The notes under the pieces were generated by a model. That model did not search any database and had not been told where the DNA came from. It saw only the letters and a program-made list of their open reading frames with translations. A stretch of DNA of 64,000 nt from NCBI RefSeq assembly GCF_904846215.1, contig NZ_CAJGZK010000014.1, forward strand, positions 1-64,000, written 5' to 3'. Source of the stretch: Psychrobacter glacincola. Lineage in GTDB: Bacteria; Pseudomonadota; Gammaproteobacteria; Pseudomonadales; Moraxellaceae. Made by a program: the position numbers and the translations under genes. How positions within the stretch are numbered: position 1 is the stretch's first letter; each line of letters starts with the position of its first letter. Below are positions 17,210 to 28,098 of this stretch, one piece after another.

Positions 17210-18778
17210 TTAAACAATCAAAGCGTCCTCAAGTAGGGCGCTTTCTTTGGTCACGCGTAGCACCTCTTCTAATGTCGTACGCCCCGCTATTACCTTACGC
17301 AAACCATCAGCACGAATCGAGGGTGTCTTTTGTCGGGCGTACTCTTCTAGCTCATACTCGGCGGTATTGCTATGAATCATGCGTCGCAAGGCATCATCAA
17401 CGGGCACCACTTCATATATCGCCGTCCGCCCTTTAAAGCCTGATTGGTTACACTTATCACAGCCGACTGCTCTAGGTAGCTTGATGGCTTTATCTACCGG
17501 ATTATCATCAGTATTGTTAGTTGCAATATGCTCGGACACTGATTGAATACCAATTTCAGTAAACAATTTGGCTTGTTCAGGGTCAGCCAGCTGCCAATCA
17601 TGGCAATGGGTGCATAAGGTACGTACCAAACGCTGCGCAACCACCCCTATCAATGATGAGGACAATAAAAACGGCTCAACGCCCATATCTTGCAAGCGCG
17701 TGACCGCTCCAATGGCGGTATTGGTATGCAGAGTTGATAAGACCAAATGCCCGGTCAATGACGCTTGCACAGCGATTTCTGCTGTCTCTAAATCGCGAAT
17801 TTCACCAACCATCACCACGTCTGGATCTTGACGCAACATCGCGCGTAAGCTCTTGGCAAAGGTCATATCGACTTTGTTATTCACTTGCGTTTGCCCAATA
17901 CCATCAAGCTGAAACTCAATCGGATCTTCGGCGGTTAAGATATTACGGGTTTGGTCGTTCAAATCAGTCAATGCTGAATACAGCGTAGTGGTTTTACCCG
18001 AGCCCGTCGGTCCTGTCACTAGAATAATGCCATGCGGACGATGAATTAGACGTTTTAGCTCGCTATAATCATTATCAGATAGACCCAAATAGGTCATATT
18101 CAGGCGACCGGCTTGCTTATCTAACAGTCGCATGACCACGCGCTCACCAAAGCTCGACGGCAATGTCGATACCCGCACGTCAACCTCGCGCCCCGCTAAG
18201 CGCAAGCTGATACGCCCATCTTGCGGCACGCGCTTTTCGGCGATATCAAGCTTAGCCATTACCTTGATACGCGATACCAGTAATGGGGCTAATTGGCGTT
18301 TTGGTGTGATGATTTCTTTTAGCTCACCATCGACGCGAAAGCGTACGACTAGCCGCTTCTCAAAAGTTTCAATATGAATATCTGAGGCATTTAAACGGAT
18401 GGCTTCAGACAATAACGCATTAATCAGGCGAATAATGGGCGCATCGTCTTGTTGGTCCATCAAATCTTCAGTTTCAGGCACACTGTCTGCCAGACTATCA
18501 AGATCAGGATGGTCTTCAAGTCCAGCGGCGATATGCTGCGACTCGCCAGTGTTGCCCGCATAAGCGGCGTTCATGCGTTTTTCAAAATCATCCGAGCTGA
18601 CGCTTTCATATATCGGCACACCGCGTATGCCTTGCTGCTGTAAGAATCGCACGGCTTCATTGATTGCTGAAAGCGGCGTGACCTTGGTCAATAGTAATGT
18701 CGGTGGCAGCTCAGGATCAATGGCTAGAATGACCAAAATCTGATGGCGTTTCGCAAAACTGTACGGCAGTTGCATCAT
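17210..18778 (-). CDS. gspE: Type II secretion ATPase GspE
   Basis: 522 aa. The N-terminal domain (about 1-110) is followed by the T2SSE ATPase with Walker A GPTGSGKTTT, Asp box TAEDPIE, Walker B QDPDVVMVGEIRD and the His box LSTLHTNTA. The C-terminal zinc-binding tetracysteine module is CTHCHDW...GCDKCNQSGFKGRTAIYE, which distinguishes GspE/PilB-type ATPases. The rest matches GspE better than PilB (LAIDPELPPTLL, NASDIHIETFEKRLVVRFRVDGEL). It powers pseudopilus assembly together with GspF and GspG of this window. AGGT sits about eight bases before the tandem ATGs at 18778. Confidence 0.93.
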   Translation of the reverse strand: MMQLPYSFAKRHQILVILAIDPELPPTLLLTKVTPLSAINEAVRFLQQQGIRGVPIYESVSSDDFEKRMNAAYAGNTGESQHIAAGLEDHPDLDSLADSVPETEDLMDQQDDAPIIRLINALLSEAIRLNASDIHIETFEKRLVVRFRVDGELKEIITPKRQLAPLLVSRIKVMAKLDIAEKRVPQDGRISLRLAGREVDVRVSTLPSSFGERVVMRLLDKQAGRLNMTYLGLSDNDYSELKRLIHRPHGIILVTGPTGSGKTTTLYSALTDLNDQTRNILTAEDPIEFQLDGIGQTQVNNKVDMTFAKSLRAMLRQDPDVVMVGEIRDLETAEIAVQASLTGHLVLSTLHTNTAIGAVTRLQDMGVEPFLLSSSLIGVVAQRLVRTLCTHCHDWQLADPEQAKLFTEIGIQSVSEHIATNNTDDNPVDKAIKLPRAVGCDKCNQSGFKGRTAIYEVVPVDDALRRMIHSNTAEYELEEYARQKTPSIRADGLRKVIAGRTTLEEVLRVTKESALLEDALIV

Positions 18779-18891
18779 AAAAACGACCTAATAGATAAAA
18801 AACTCAGAAAGAAACTTGTATCAAAGCACGGCAAATGTATTATGCTTAACTGGCTAAACCGAAAAAGACTGCAAGTAAGATTGCATGATTT

Positions 18892-18900
18892 TGTTATAAT
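18892..18900 (+). promoter_or_regulatory. Extended -10 promoter for thiG
   Basis: TGTTATAAT-like extended -10 (TATAAT at 18895-18900) lies 36 bases before the thiG ATG. No good -35 is visible, as is usual for extended -10 promoters. Confidence 0.5.
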
Positions 18901-18936
18901 AGCATTTTGTTTTACTCGCCATTAGGATTTTCAGTT

Positions 18937-19761
18937 ATGTCAGAGAACACTAGCACTGCTACTCAACCGACAGCCCTTTTGCAAGATACTTTTACGGTAG
19001 GCAGTCGTACCTTTTCTTCTCGATTATTGGTCGGTACGGGTAAGTATAAAGATATGGCCGAAACGGGCGCTGCAATCGGGGCGTCAGCAGCAGAGATAGT
19101 GACGGTCGCTATTCGTCGTACCAATATTGGTCAAAATAGAGATGAGCCCAATTTGCTTGATGTGATTTCACCGGATAAATATACTATTTTGCCCAATACA
19201 GCGGGCTGTTTTGATGCAGAAACGGCGATTCGCACTTGCAAGCTTGCTCGTGAGCTATTAGGTGGGCATAATCTGGTTAAGCTTGAAGTATTAGGGGACG
19301 AAAAAACCTTATACCCTAATGTGATAGAAACGCTCAAAGCGGCAAGGGTGTTGATTGATGACGGTTTTGAGGTCATGGTCTATACATCAGACGACCCTAT
19401 CGTCGCACAAGAGCTTGAAAGCATGGGCTGTGTGGCAATTATGCCACTTGGTAGCCTGATTGGCTCTGGTCTTGGTCTGCTCAATCGCCATACGCTAAGC
19501 TTGATTATTGAAAATGCCAAGGTGCCCGTATTGGTTGATGCCGGTGTTGGTACCGCTTCTGATGCCGCGATTGCCATGGAACTTGGCTGTGATGGCGTAC
19601 TGATGAATTCAGCGATTGCCAATGCCCAAAACCCTGTGATGATGGCTCAAGCCATGAAGCATGCAGTCTGGGCAGGACGTCAGGCTTTCTTGGCGGGCCG
19701 TATGCCGATGCGCAAAATGGCAACTGCCAGCTCGCCACAGACGGGATACTTTTTTCAGTAG
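18937..19761 (+). CDS. thiG: Thiazole synthase ThiG
   Basis: 274 aa. ATG at 18937 with AGGA nine bases upstream; the preceding in-frame TTG adds ten unsupported residues. TIM-barrel signatures: [10 protein letters not shown], the Schiff-base lysine region [32 protein letters not shown] and [31 protein letters not shown]. It condenses 1-deoxy-D-xylulose 5-phosphate (made by dxs, 3 kb away), dehydroglycine and ThiS-thiocarboxylate into the thiamine thiazole phosphate. thiS is 21 kb downstream rather than adjacent. Confidence 0.97.
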   Translation: MSENTSTATQPTALLQDTFTVGSRTFSSRLLVGTGKYKDMAETGAAIGASAAEIVTVAIRRTNIGQNRDEPNLLDVISPDKYTILPNTAGCFDAETAIRTCKLARELLGGHNLVKLEVLGDEKTLYPNVIETLKAARVLIDDGFEVMVYTSDDPIVAQELESMGCVAIMPLGSLIGSGLGLLNRHTLSLIIENAKVPVLVDAGVGTASDAAIAMELGCDGVLMNSAIANAQNPVMMAQAMKHAVWAGRQAFLAGRMPMRKMATASSPQTGYFFQ

Positions 19762-19807
19762 CATTACCTATTAGTTGATTGTATTTTTCATTATAAAAGG
19801 ATTTATT

Positions 19808-21247
19808 ATGCGACTTCTCACAGCAGTCGACCAGGTGTTTTTACTTCTTGAGTCGCGCAAACAGCCCATGCATGTTGGAGGTCTATTTTTATTTGAATTA
19901 CCAGAAGACGCTGATATCAGCTTTGTTCACCAGCTGGTAAAACAGATGCAAGACTCTGATGTACCGCCAACGTTTCCGTTTAACCAAGTGCTTGAGCATA
20001 TGGTATTTTGGAAAAAAGACAAAAATTTTGATGTCGAGCACCATTTGCATCATGTCGCACTACCAAAGCCTGCCCGTGTGCGCGAACTTTTGATGTATGT
20101 TTCAAGAGAGCATGGGCGCCTGTTAGACCGTGCTATGCCGCTATGGGAATGCCATGTGATTGAAGGCATTCAGTCAGAAACTGAAGGTAGCCCAGAACGC
20201 TTTGCGCTGTATTTTAAAATTCATCACTCGCTGGTTGATGGCATCGCTGCCATGCGTCTGGTCAAAAAATCCTTGTCACAATCGCCCAATGAGCCGGTTA
20301 CTTTGCCCATTTGGTCATTAATGGCACGCCATCGCAATCAGATCGATGCTATTTTGCCCAAAGAGCGCTCCGCTTTAGGCATTCTTAAAGAGCAAGTATC
20401 TACCATTAAGCCTGTATTTACAGAATTCCTAGATAATCTTAAAAATTACAATGACGACAGCTATGTCAGCACCTTTGATGCGCCGAGGAGTATTTTAAAC
20501 AGACGCATTTCAGCATCGAGACGTGTAGCAGCACAATCTTATGATATCAAGCGCTTCAATGATATTGCTGAACGCATCAATATTAGCAAAAACGATGTGG
20601 TGCTTGCGGTTTGTGCAGGCGCCATACGGCGTTATTTGATTTCGATGGATGCGCTACCGAGCAAACCGCTGATTGCATTTGTGCCCATGTCTTTACGAAC
20701 TGACGATAGCGTCGCGGGCAATCAGCTGTCATTTGTCCTTGCCAATTTGGGCACCCATCTGGATGACCCGCTGAGTAGAATCAAGCTGATTCATCGCAGT
20801 ATGAGTAATGGCAAACGTCGTTTTAGACGCATGAATCAAGCGCAAGTCATTAACTACAGTGTGGTGTCTTATGCATGGGAAGGGATCAATCTGGCAACAG
20901 GTTTGTTTCCTAAAAAACAAGCCTTTAACCTGATCATCTCAAATGTTCCAGGCTCTGAAAAGCCATTATATTGGAATGGCGCGCGCCTACAATCCTTGTA
21001 CCCTGCCTCGATTGTCTTTAACGGGCAAGCAATGAATATTACTCTTGCCAGTTATTTGGATAAGATTGAATTTGGTTTTACCGCGTGTAGCAAAGCCTTA
21101 CATCATATCCAAGATATGCTGATGCTGATAGAAGAAGAGTTGCAGCTGCTTGAAAAGGTCAGTAAAGAGCTTGAATTCAATGGCATCACGGTTGAAGACA
21201 AAAGTGGCTACAAAAGTAATAGTAAAACAAAAAAGCTGGCTCCGTAA
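19808..21247 (+). CDS. Wax ester synthase / diacylglycerol acyltransferase (WS/DGAT)
   Basis: 479 aa from the ATG at 19808 (AAGGA seven bases upstream). It opens with RLLTAVDQVFLLLESRKQPMHVGGL and carries the acyltransferase active-site motif HHSLVDG (His139, His140, Asp144, Gly145). The C-terminal half has the WES_acyltransf pattern, including FVPMSLRTDD, NQLSFVLANLGTH and NLIISNVPGSEKPLYWNGA. Family role: transfers fatty acyl-CoA to long-chain alcohols or diacylglycerol to make storage wax esters or triglyceride, as known in Acinetobacter and Psychrobacter. It runs co-directionally 46 bases after thiG but has its own ribosome-binding site, and ends in a strong bidirectional terminator. Confidence 0.93.
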   Translation: MRLLTAVDQVFLLLESRKQPMHVGGLFLFELPEDADISFVHQLVKQMQDSDVPPTFPFNQVLEHMVFWKKDKNFDVEHHLHHVALPKPARVRELLMYVSREHGRLLDRAMPLWECHVIEGIQSETEGSPERFALYFKIHHSLVDGIAAMRLVKKSLSQSPNEPVTLPIWSLMARHRNQIDAILPKERSALGILKEQVSTIKPVFTEFLDNLKNYNDDSYVSTFDAPRSILNRRISASRRVAAQSYDIKRFNDIAERINISKNDVVLAVCAGAIRRYLISMDALPSKPLIAFVPMSLRTDDSVAGNQLSFVLANLGTHLDDPLSRIKLIHRSMSNGKRRFRRMNQAQVINYSVVSYAWEGINLATGLFPKKQAFNLIISNVPGSEKPLYWNGARLQSLYPASIVFNGQAMNITLASYLDKIEFGFTACSKALHHIQDMLMLIEEELQLLEKVSKELEFNGITVEDKSGYKSNSKTKKLAP

Positions 21248-21264
21248 CCGGAACCAGCCTTTTT
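21229..21264. terminator. Bidirectional terminator between the WS/DGAT gene and suhB
   Basis: A stem GCTGG-TCC / GGA-CCAGC with A-tract and T-tract flanks works on both strands for the convergent genes. The WS/DGAT stop codon is in the loop. Confidence 0.8.
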
Positions 21265-21293
21265 GTCATACCTAGCTATCTAAAAGGGTGCGA

Positions 21294-22121
21294 TTAAAGC
21301 GCGTCGCCCCATGCTGGTACAACCACTTGCATTAAAGGTTTTAGCAGCTTTATATTACAGGCAAAGATAGAACCTGATGTCATCGAATTGTGTGCGCCAG
21401 TATGGTCAACGACCACGCCGCGTGCCTCGGTGACAATAAGCTCGCCTGCTGCGATATCCCAAGGCTTGATTGACATCTCAAAATAACCATCAAAACGACC
21501 AGCTGCCACATAACATAAATCAAGGGCTGCTGAGCCTAAACGGCGAATTTGACCGCCCGCTTCAGTGATTTTTTGTAGGCTTTCATAATGCTCTTTGGCA
21601 TAAGAGATGATTTCACCATTGCGTTTACGCTCAAGAGGATGACCGGTCGTAAATAAGCCACCATCGATCGTTTTACGCTCACTGACGCTGATACGGCGTT
21701 GGTTTAAACGCGCACCTTTACCACGGCTAGCAGAAAACATCTCATCACGGACAGGATCATAGATGACACCATGTTGAGTGACGCCTTTATGCTGTACAGC
21801 GATAGAAACACAAAACTGCGGTACGCCATGGACGAAGTTTTTGGTGCCATCTAATGGGTCAATAATCCAGCACCAGTCAGCATCTTCGCCGCGACCTTCT
21901 TGCATACCAAACTCTTCACCCAAGTACGAGTGATTTGGATAGCTGGCTTTTAAGGTTTCAATCGTCAGCTCTTCGCTGAAGCGATCAATACGGGTAACCA
22001 GACCATCTAGTCCTTTTGACTCGATATCCAGCTCGATTTTATGACGGTTTTGATGCGCGTACAAAATCTCTTTACCGACTTTTTCAGCAGCACGCGCTGC
22101 GATGACGACCATGGGTTCCAT
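21294..22121 (-). CDS. suhB: Inositol-1-monophosphatase SuhB
   Basis: 275 aa. Metal-binding motifs of the inositol monophosphatase family: GEEFG (first Glu), WIIDPLDGTKNFVHG and the C-terminal KPWDIAAGELIVTEARG; GSAALDLCYVAAGRFDGYFE is the usual Ala-Leu-Asp helix. Family role: magnesium-dependent phosphatase; in gammaproteobacteria SuhB also binds RNA polymerase within the rRNA antitermination complex. The ATG at 22121 has an AGG eight bases away. Confidence 0.95.
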   Translation of the reverse strand: MEPMVVIAARAAEKVGKEILYAHQNRHKIELDIESKGLDGLVTRIDRFSEELTIETLKASYPNHSYLGEEFGMQEGRGEDADWCWIIDPLDGTKNFVHGVPQFCVSIAVQHKGVTQHGVIYDPVRDEMFSASRGKGARLNQRRISVSERKTIDGGLFTTGHPLERKRNGEIISYAKEHYESLQKITEAGGQIRRLGSAALDLCYVAAGRFDGYFEMSIKPWDIAAGELIVTEARGVVVDHTGAHNSMTSGSIFACNIKLLKPLMQVVVPAWGDAL

Positions 22122-22490
22122 AGAATAACCTGCTTGTTTGATGAATGGATATTATTAGATAACTATTAATTGATAAGCACCAATCGATAGATTCTGATTC
22201 TTGAAAGAGATATATCAATCAAGAAGTACTCATAACATAAAAACTTCTTATAAAATCAATGAAAAATAAAGCCACATAGCAAACCACCATATATGGTTGC
22301 TATCAGTCGCACCGCCCAAGTTGTCAAATAGTTCACACCTACGGCAAGCAGGCGATGTTTTGGCATAAAAATACATGCTTTATTTTTTGCACAGCTATTT
22401 TATCAATTTTTTACAGATTACGCTCATTTATTATTTTTATAATTTAGCAAACATTTCTTTAATCGTCTTTAAAATTTTGAACCACATCAG
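22122..22490. other. AT-rich gap between dxs 3' end and suhB 5' end
   Basis: About 370 bases, no ORF, no palindromic element. It presumably contains the suhB promoter. No clear terminator follows dxs. Confidence 0.4.
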
Positions 22491-24560
22491 TTAAGATAAT
22501 AATTGTTGAAGCTGTTTAACCACACCGTCTACATCCAAACCGCAATCCGTTAACTGTTCTGCTTGAGAGCCGTGCGCGATGAAGCGATCAGGAATACCTA
22601 TATTACAGATAGCTGGGCGATGGAGTTTAAAGGCTGCCGATTCATTTAATAAGTATTCATTGACCGCGCTGCCTGCGCCGCCCATGATCATATGCTCTTC
22701 TAAAGTCGCTATATGGGTAATACCTTGCTCGACTAAAGTTTCAAGTAAATTAGTATCTAAAGGCTTAACCCAGCGCGCATTGACCACCTGCAGCTGACAG
22801 CTTGATGCGAATAAAGGGGATTTTGCAATCACTTCTGCGGCTTGCTGAGCGGTTTCGACCATGGTACCGAATGCCAATAATACCAATTTTTTGGGCGCAT
22901 CATCTTGACCCAATACCGACTCTACGACCGCTTCACCAACGTTATAAATTTGCGCTGGCTGCGTAATAGTTGCACCAGTGCCGACACCGCGTGGGTAGCG
23001 CACTGCTGTACAACCTTGGTATTCATAACACGTATTGAGCAAATGATAGCATTCGTTTTCATCTTTTGGCGCTGCAATCAGCATATTGGGCACGCAGCGT
23101 AAAAAGGCAAAATCGAATACGCCCGCATGCGTGGCACCATCTTCACCAACCAAACCAGCACGGTCAATAGCAAACATCACATCAAGATTTTGTAGAGCAA
23201 TATCATGTATCAGCTGATCATACCCGCGCTGTAAGAACGTCGAATAAATCGCCACAATTGGCTTCACGCCTTGCGTTGCCATGCCGCCTGCCAACGTCAC
23301 TGCGTGTTGCTCAGCAATCGCCACGTCAAAGAAACGCTCTGGAAACTCATAAGCAAACTCAATCATCCCTGAGCCTTCTTCCATCGCTGGGGTAATGGCG
23401 AGCAGCTTATTGTCCTGTGCCGCTTTGTCACATAAAAATTGCCCAAACACTTGCGAGTATTTTAAAGAAGGCTTATTGGCCACTGTACTGTCTTTTGCAG
23501 CTTTAAGCTTACTACTTTCCAAAAGCTGGCTGCCTTCCAAAGGTAAGCTGCTAATAGCATGATAGCCTACTGGATCTAATTCAGCAGGCGCAAAGCCTTT
23601 ACCTTTCGTGGTATAAATATGGACTAAAACCGGACCTTTAACCTGCTTGGCAAGCGACAAAACACGTAGCAGCTCAGGAATATTATGACCATCAAAAGGA
23701 CCGAAATAGGTAAAGCCAATCGCTTTGAATAGATTGTCTTCTAATTGCGGTACATCACGCTGCTCTTTATGACGTTTACGTCGATCAAAGGCTTGCATAT
23801 CAGGGCGCTGACATAATATCGGCTCGCCTGCATCAGAGATATCAACCTGATATCCTGACTCCCAAAGCATCGCTAAATGCCGCGAGAATCCACCAATCGA
23901 GCACGAAATCGACATGTCATTGTCATTTAAAATCACCATCAAATCAGCGTCTTGTTGCACCGCATCATTCATCGCTTCAAACGCCATACCACCTGTCATC
24001 GCACCATCGCCGATAATACAAGCAACCGTTTGCGCACGCCCTTGATAGCGTAGCGCCAAGCTCATGCCCAGACCTGCTGAGATGGACGTCGATGAATGAC
24101 CAACGCCAAAGGTATCATAGACAGATTCGGCACGTTCTGGAAAAGCGGTCAAGCCAGTTTTAGAGCGGATAGTGCCCAACTGGTCGCGGCGACCCGTCAG
24201 TACTTTGTGCGCATAAGCTTGATGACCCACATCCCAAACGATCTGATCTTGCGGGGTATCTAGCAAATAATGTAACGCAACGGTCAATTCAATCACGCCT
24301 AAATTGGCACCGAAATGACCGCCGCTTTGACCCGCTGAATACAATACAAACAGCCTTAGCTCATCGACTAAAGTAATCAGCTCAGCACTGCTAAAAGTCT
24401 TGAGATCAGCTGGGCTATCTACTCTATCAAGCAATGGCGTATATGGACGCTCACGTGGAATTACTGCATACGTTTGTTGCAGGTTTGATAGCGGTACAGC
24501 AGAATCAACAGCTGACGCAGATAATGACTGAGACTGTGGGGAATGAGGTGACTGCTGCAT
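22491..24560 (-). CDS. dxs: 1-deoxy-D-xylulose-5-phosphate synthase
   Basis: 689 aa from the ATG at 24560, preferred over an upstream in-frame TTG at 24581. Thiamine diphosphate enzyme: [18 protein letters not shown] with its catalytic His region, the [15 protein letters not shown]...NDNDMSIS ThDP motif, and the transketolase-like pyrimidine domain with [14 protein letters not shown] and [15 protein letters not shown]. It makes DXP from pyruvate and glyceraldehyde 3-phosphate for isoprenoids, thiamine thiazole (ThiG) and pyridoxal. The first ~30 residues are Ser/Gln-rich and longer than in E. coli. Confidence 0.97.
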   Translation of the reverse strand: MQQSPHSPQSQSLSASAVDSAVPLSNLQQTYAVIPRERPYTPLLDRVDSPADLKTFSSAELITLVDELRLFVLYSAGQSGGHFGANLGVIELTVALHYLLDTPQDQIVWDVGHQAYAHKVLTGRRDQLGTIRSKTGLTAFPERAESVYDTFGVGHSSTSISAGLGMSLALRYQGRAQTVACIIGDGAMTGGMAFEAMNDAVQQDADLMVILNDNDMSISCSIGGFSRHLAMLWESGYQVDISDAGEPILCQRPDMQAFDRRKRHKEQRDVPQLEDNLFKAIGFTYFGPFDGHNIPELLRVLSLAKQVKGPVLVHIYTTKGKGFAPAELDPVGYHAISSLPLEGSQLLESSKLKAAKDSTVANKPSLKYSQVFGQFLCDKAAQDNKLLAITPAMEEGSGMIEFAYEFPERFFDVAIAEQHAVTLAGGMATQGVKPIVAIYSTFLQRGYDQLIHDIALQNLDVMFAIDRAGLVGEDGATHAGVFDFAFLRCVPNMLIAAPKDENECYHLLNTCYEYQGCTAVRYPRGVGTGATITQPAQIYNVGEAVVESVLGQDDAPKKLVLLAFGTMVETAQQAAEVIAKSPLFASSCQLQVVNARWVKPLDTNLLETLVEQGITHIATLEEHMIMGGAGSAVNEYLLNESAAFKLHRPAICNIGIPDRFIAHGSQAEQLTDCGLDVDGVVKQLQQLLS

Positions 24561-25127
24561 AAAACGTACGATACCTACCAATCTGCTGACAAGATGCTAC
24601 CTTAGACGATATCTAGCAATAGCGATAGTCTAAGTGGCGTTAATAATAGTGACGCCATCATTTTTATCATTGCTAATGCAATGGATGGCATCGACTATAC
24701 AATTAGTGATACAGCTTTTATCGCTGCAAGTAACCCAATATACGCTATTTGATATGAGACAATAACGCTTAATAATAACCGTAAAGACTGCTCTAACAGC
24801 TGGCTCAAAGGTCATAATCATGGCTATTATGCCTCATTATTTTGCATCAATATCGGACGTTAGTGACGACATAGTAATGTAAGGGCAAAGACTTGTCACT
24901 GTATCCGTTAAAATAGTATGGCATAATAGCATTTATTTTTAATTGTCGCTTCAATCATCGTGCGTCGTCTGTGAACTTTGTGTGTTTTTATAATTTGTGG
25001 GTCTTTATAATAAATATAATTAGCATACTATTACTCTGCACACCCGCTACCCTACAATAACTTAGCTATTATAATAAAGCTATGTCAGACAGTTAGCGTC
25101 ACGATGATCAGCTTATGCAGGGCATTA
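24561..25127. other. Divergent intergenic region between dxs and ribA
   Basis: About 570 AT-rich bases that must carry both promoters. Several TATAAT-like hexamers occur on the plus strand (around 24990-25075), but none has a convincing -35. I see no FMN riboswitch architecture upstream of ribA and no repeat element. Confidence 0.4.
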
Positions 25128-25820
25128 ATGTCATATCAATTTATTACTAGCGCCAAATTGCCTACTCGTCACGGCGAGTTTGATATTCATATCTTTGAAA
25201 ATGATGAGGGTCAAGAGCATGTGATGCTGACTGTTGGTCTGCCTGTGGTGGATCAAACGGATATTGCAGGCAGCATACCCTCGACTCACAGCCTCTCAAA
25301 TCAACAAGATAATGCTTTATCAGAACGCCCTATTCCTTTGATACGGATTCATTCTGAGTGCTTGACCGGTGACGCTTTTAGCTCCCTAAAATGTGATTGC
25401 GGTCCACAGCTGAATACTGCTATGCAGGCGATACAAGAAACCGGATGCGGGGCTATTTTATATCTACGCCAAGAAGGGCGCGGTATAGGTCTAACCAATA
25501 AAATCCGTGCTTACGCCTTACAAGATCAAGGTCACGACACTTTAGATGCCAATCTTATGTTAGGACTACCTGCTGATGCACGCATTTATGATATGTGCGG
25601 ACCGATGCTTGCTTATGTTGGCGTTGATGCGGTGCGCCTTATCACCAACAATCCCAGTAAAGTTGCTTACTTAAACGAGCATGGTATCGATGTCGTTGAG
25701 CGTGTGCCATTGGTGGTTGGGGTCAACGATATGAATGCTGAATATCTAGCAACCAAGCGCGATCGTATGGGTCATCTATTAGATACAGATTTTAATACCG
25801 CCTTACACCTTAACAAATAG
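25128..25820 (+). CDS. ribA: GTP cyclohydrolase II
   Basis: 230 aa. The ATG at 25128 has AGGG seven bases upstream, favouring it over the ATG at 25104. Zinc ligands in [19 protein letters not shown]-binding and catalytic stretch [40 protein letters not shown] near the C-terminus. It carries no DHBP-synthase domain, so it is monofunctional RibA, catalysing the first step of riboflavin synthesis. hemF follows 18 bases later, likely co-transcribed. Confidence 0.96.
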   Translation: MSYQFITSAKLPTRHGEFDIHIFENDEGQEHVMLTVGLPVVDQTDIAGSIPSTHSLSNQQDNALSERPIPLIRIHSECLTGDAFSSLKCDCGPQLNTAMQAIQETGCGAILYLRQEGRGIGLTNKIRAYALQDQGHDTLDANLMLGLPADARIYDMCGPMLAYVGVDAVRLITNNPSKVAYLNEHGIDVVERVPLVVGVNDMNAEYLATKRDRMGHLLDTDFNTALHLNK

Positions 25821-26846
<1,026 letters not shown>

Positions 26847-26901
26847 TTTGTGTACCTATAATAAAGGTTAAAGCATCTGTTAAGTTGTTTTTAGAAAACG
26901 T

Positions 26902-26934
26902 AAATAAGGTCAGCTGCGATAGCTGACCTTATTT
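26902..26934. terminator. Hairpin downstream of hemF
   Basis: A 14-bp perfect stem (26902-26915 with 26921-26934) around a 5-base loop, with AAAT/ATTT at the base. The T-tract is short, so it is a probable terminator. Confidence 0.65.
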
Positions 26935-27057
26935 GTATAAGAAATAATCATTATTGCCACCTCAGATATAATTGTGATCTAAAACCATATTAACGACTAC
27001 TTAGATAATTCTTACAATCACAAATTATCTAAAAGTAAATACATTTCCAAAAAACAA

Positions 27058-27201
27058 TATAGTTGATCCATTTTTAAAAGAGTACAGCACTGCTGGGGTT
27101 AATTATTCGTAGCCTCTGTCTGCTAGCTACAGCAAGCAAGAAAAATTAATCCCAGCAGTGCTTTATAACATTTGTACATCTTTTATTTGGGACTCACTAT
27201 A
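27058..27201 (-). repeat. Palindromic MITE-like element, sub-family B, reversed
   Basis: 144 bp, inverted relative to most copies: begins TATAGTTGATCC and ends GGGACTCACTATA. Inner arms AGCACTGCTGGG / CCCAGCAGTGCT are an uninterrupted match. The apical hairpin reads CTGTAGCTAGCAGACAG, an unusual loop for the family. Confidence 0.88.
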
Positions 27202-27287
27202 CGTAAATTTTTATAATAATATTAGGGCTGTTGAACATTCACAAATAGGCACGCCTACTACTAGCCAATTTTACAGGAGTAACTTAC

Positions 27288-27758
27288 ATGGCACAGATTC
27301 ATCCCAACAGATCATTGAAGTCTATCTTTGGTATCACATTGATGGCAGCAACTTTAGGGCTAACGGCTTGTAGTACGCCAGTTGACCCTGATGTCAAAGC
27401 CCGTCAGGACATCATGAAAAACTTCGGTGATGCGATGAAGGTCATGGGCGGCATGGCAAAAGAGCCGGATACCTTTGATGCTGACGTTTTTAAAGAGCAG
27501 GCGGCATTTTTAGCAGAAGAGTCTAAAAATCCTTGGAGTCATTTTAATAATAAAGACGCAGCTGGCAATGCCAAAGAAGCGGTTTGGTCAAATGTTGCTG
27601 GCTTTAAAACTGAGGCAGAGAGTTTTCAAAAAGCCACTGCTGAGCTAAACGCTGCTGCACAGACAGCCACCAGCATCGACGATGCGATGCCAGCTTTTAA
27701 AGCTGTTGGTGACAGCTGTAAATCATGCCACACGGATTTCCAAGTCAAAAAAGACTAG
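27288..27758 (+). CDS. Cytochrome c'-like lipoprotein
   Basis: 156 aa; AGGAG nine bases before the ATG. Lipobox LTAC (Cys28) after a signal peptide; then a four-helix-bundle pattern (VKARQDIMKNFGDAMKVMGGMAK, with Met at the usual axial-ligand region) and a C-terminal haem site Cys144-Lys-Ser-Cys147-His148 nine residues from the end. Spacing and fold match class II cytochrome c' (cytochrome c556 type). Possible roles are gas (NO) binding or electron transfer; which one cannot be read from sequence. The lipid anchor is unusual for soluble periplasmic cytochromes c'. Confidence 0.85.
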   Translation: MAQIHPNRSLKSIFGITLMAATLGLTACSTPVDPDVKARQDIMKNFGDAMKVMGGMAKEPDTFDADVFKEQAAFLAEESKNPWSHFNNKDAAGNAKEAVWSNVAGFKTEAESFQKATAELNAAAQTATSIDDAMPAFKAVGDSCKSCHTDFQVKKD

Positions 27759-27811
27759 GGCGTGTTAGACATTCGACCAAACCATTGGTTATGATTTTAT
27801 AAACAGACCAC

Positions 27812-27845
27812 AAAAAAACCCGCCCTATGATAAGGCGGGTTTTTT
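27812..27845. terminator. Terminator after the cytochrome c'-like gene
   Basis: Stem ACCCGCC/GGCGGGT flanked by A7 and T6, usable on both strands. Confidence 0.9.
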
Positions 27846-27922
27846 GTTATTAGCTTGCCATTGATTGTCAAATGGACTAATAAATTGTTAAATAGAGCAG
27901 ATTAACCCAGTATTTCAAACTG

Positions 27923-28060
27923 TATAGTCAGGGAAAAGTAATATCGATACATCAAGTACTGCTGATATTAATTTTTCTTGCTTACTGTGCCTACGCAGAC
28001 AGAGGCTGCAAAAAATTTATACCAGCAGTACTGTAGCGTTTTTGAGATATTTTAACTATA
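27923..28060 (+). repeat. Palindromic MITE-like element, sub-family A (reference copy)
   Basis: 138 bp from TATAGTCAGG to TTAACTATA. Inner arms AGTACTGCTGATAT (27955-27968) and ATACCAGCAGTACT (28019-28032). The core lies between; the apex CTGTGC-CTAC-GCA(GA)CAG can form a small hairpin. It sits between the convergent ends of the cytochrome c' and mscS genes. Confidence 0.92.
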
Positions 28061-28098
28061 CCTCTTATTGATTGATGCTTTTTATTGATTGAAACTTT

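Noticed and set aside
24630..24821. 63-codon minus-strand ORF upstream of dxs
   Set aside because: Cys/Ile-rich chance translation of promoter DNA without a ribosome-binding site.
25000..25127. FMN riboswitch before ribA
   Set aside because: The conserved RFN-element motifs are absent and the region is AT-rich without a multi-helix junction.
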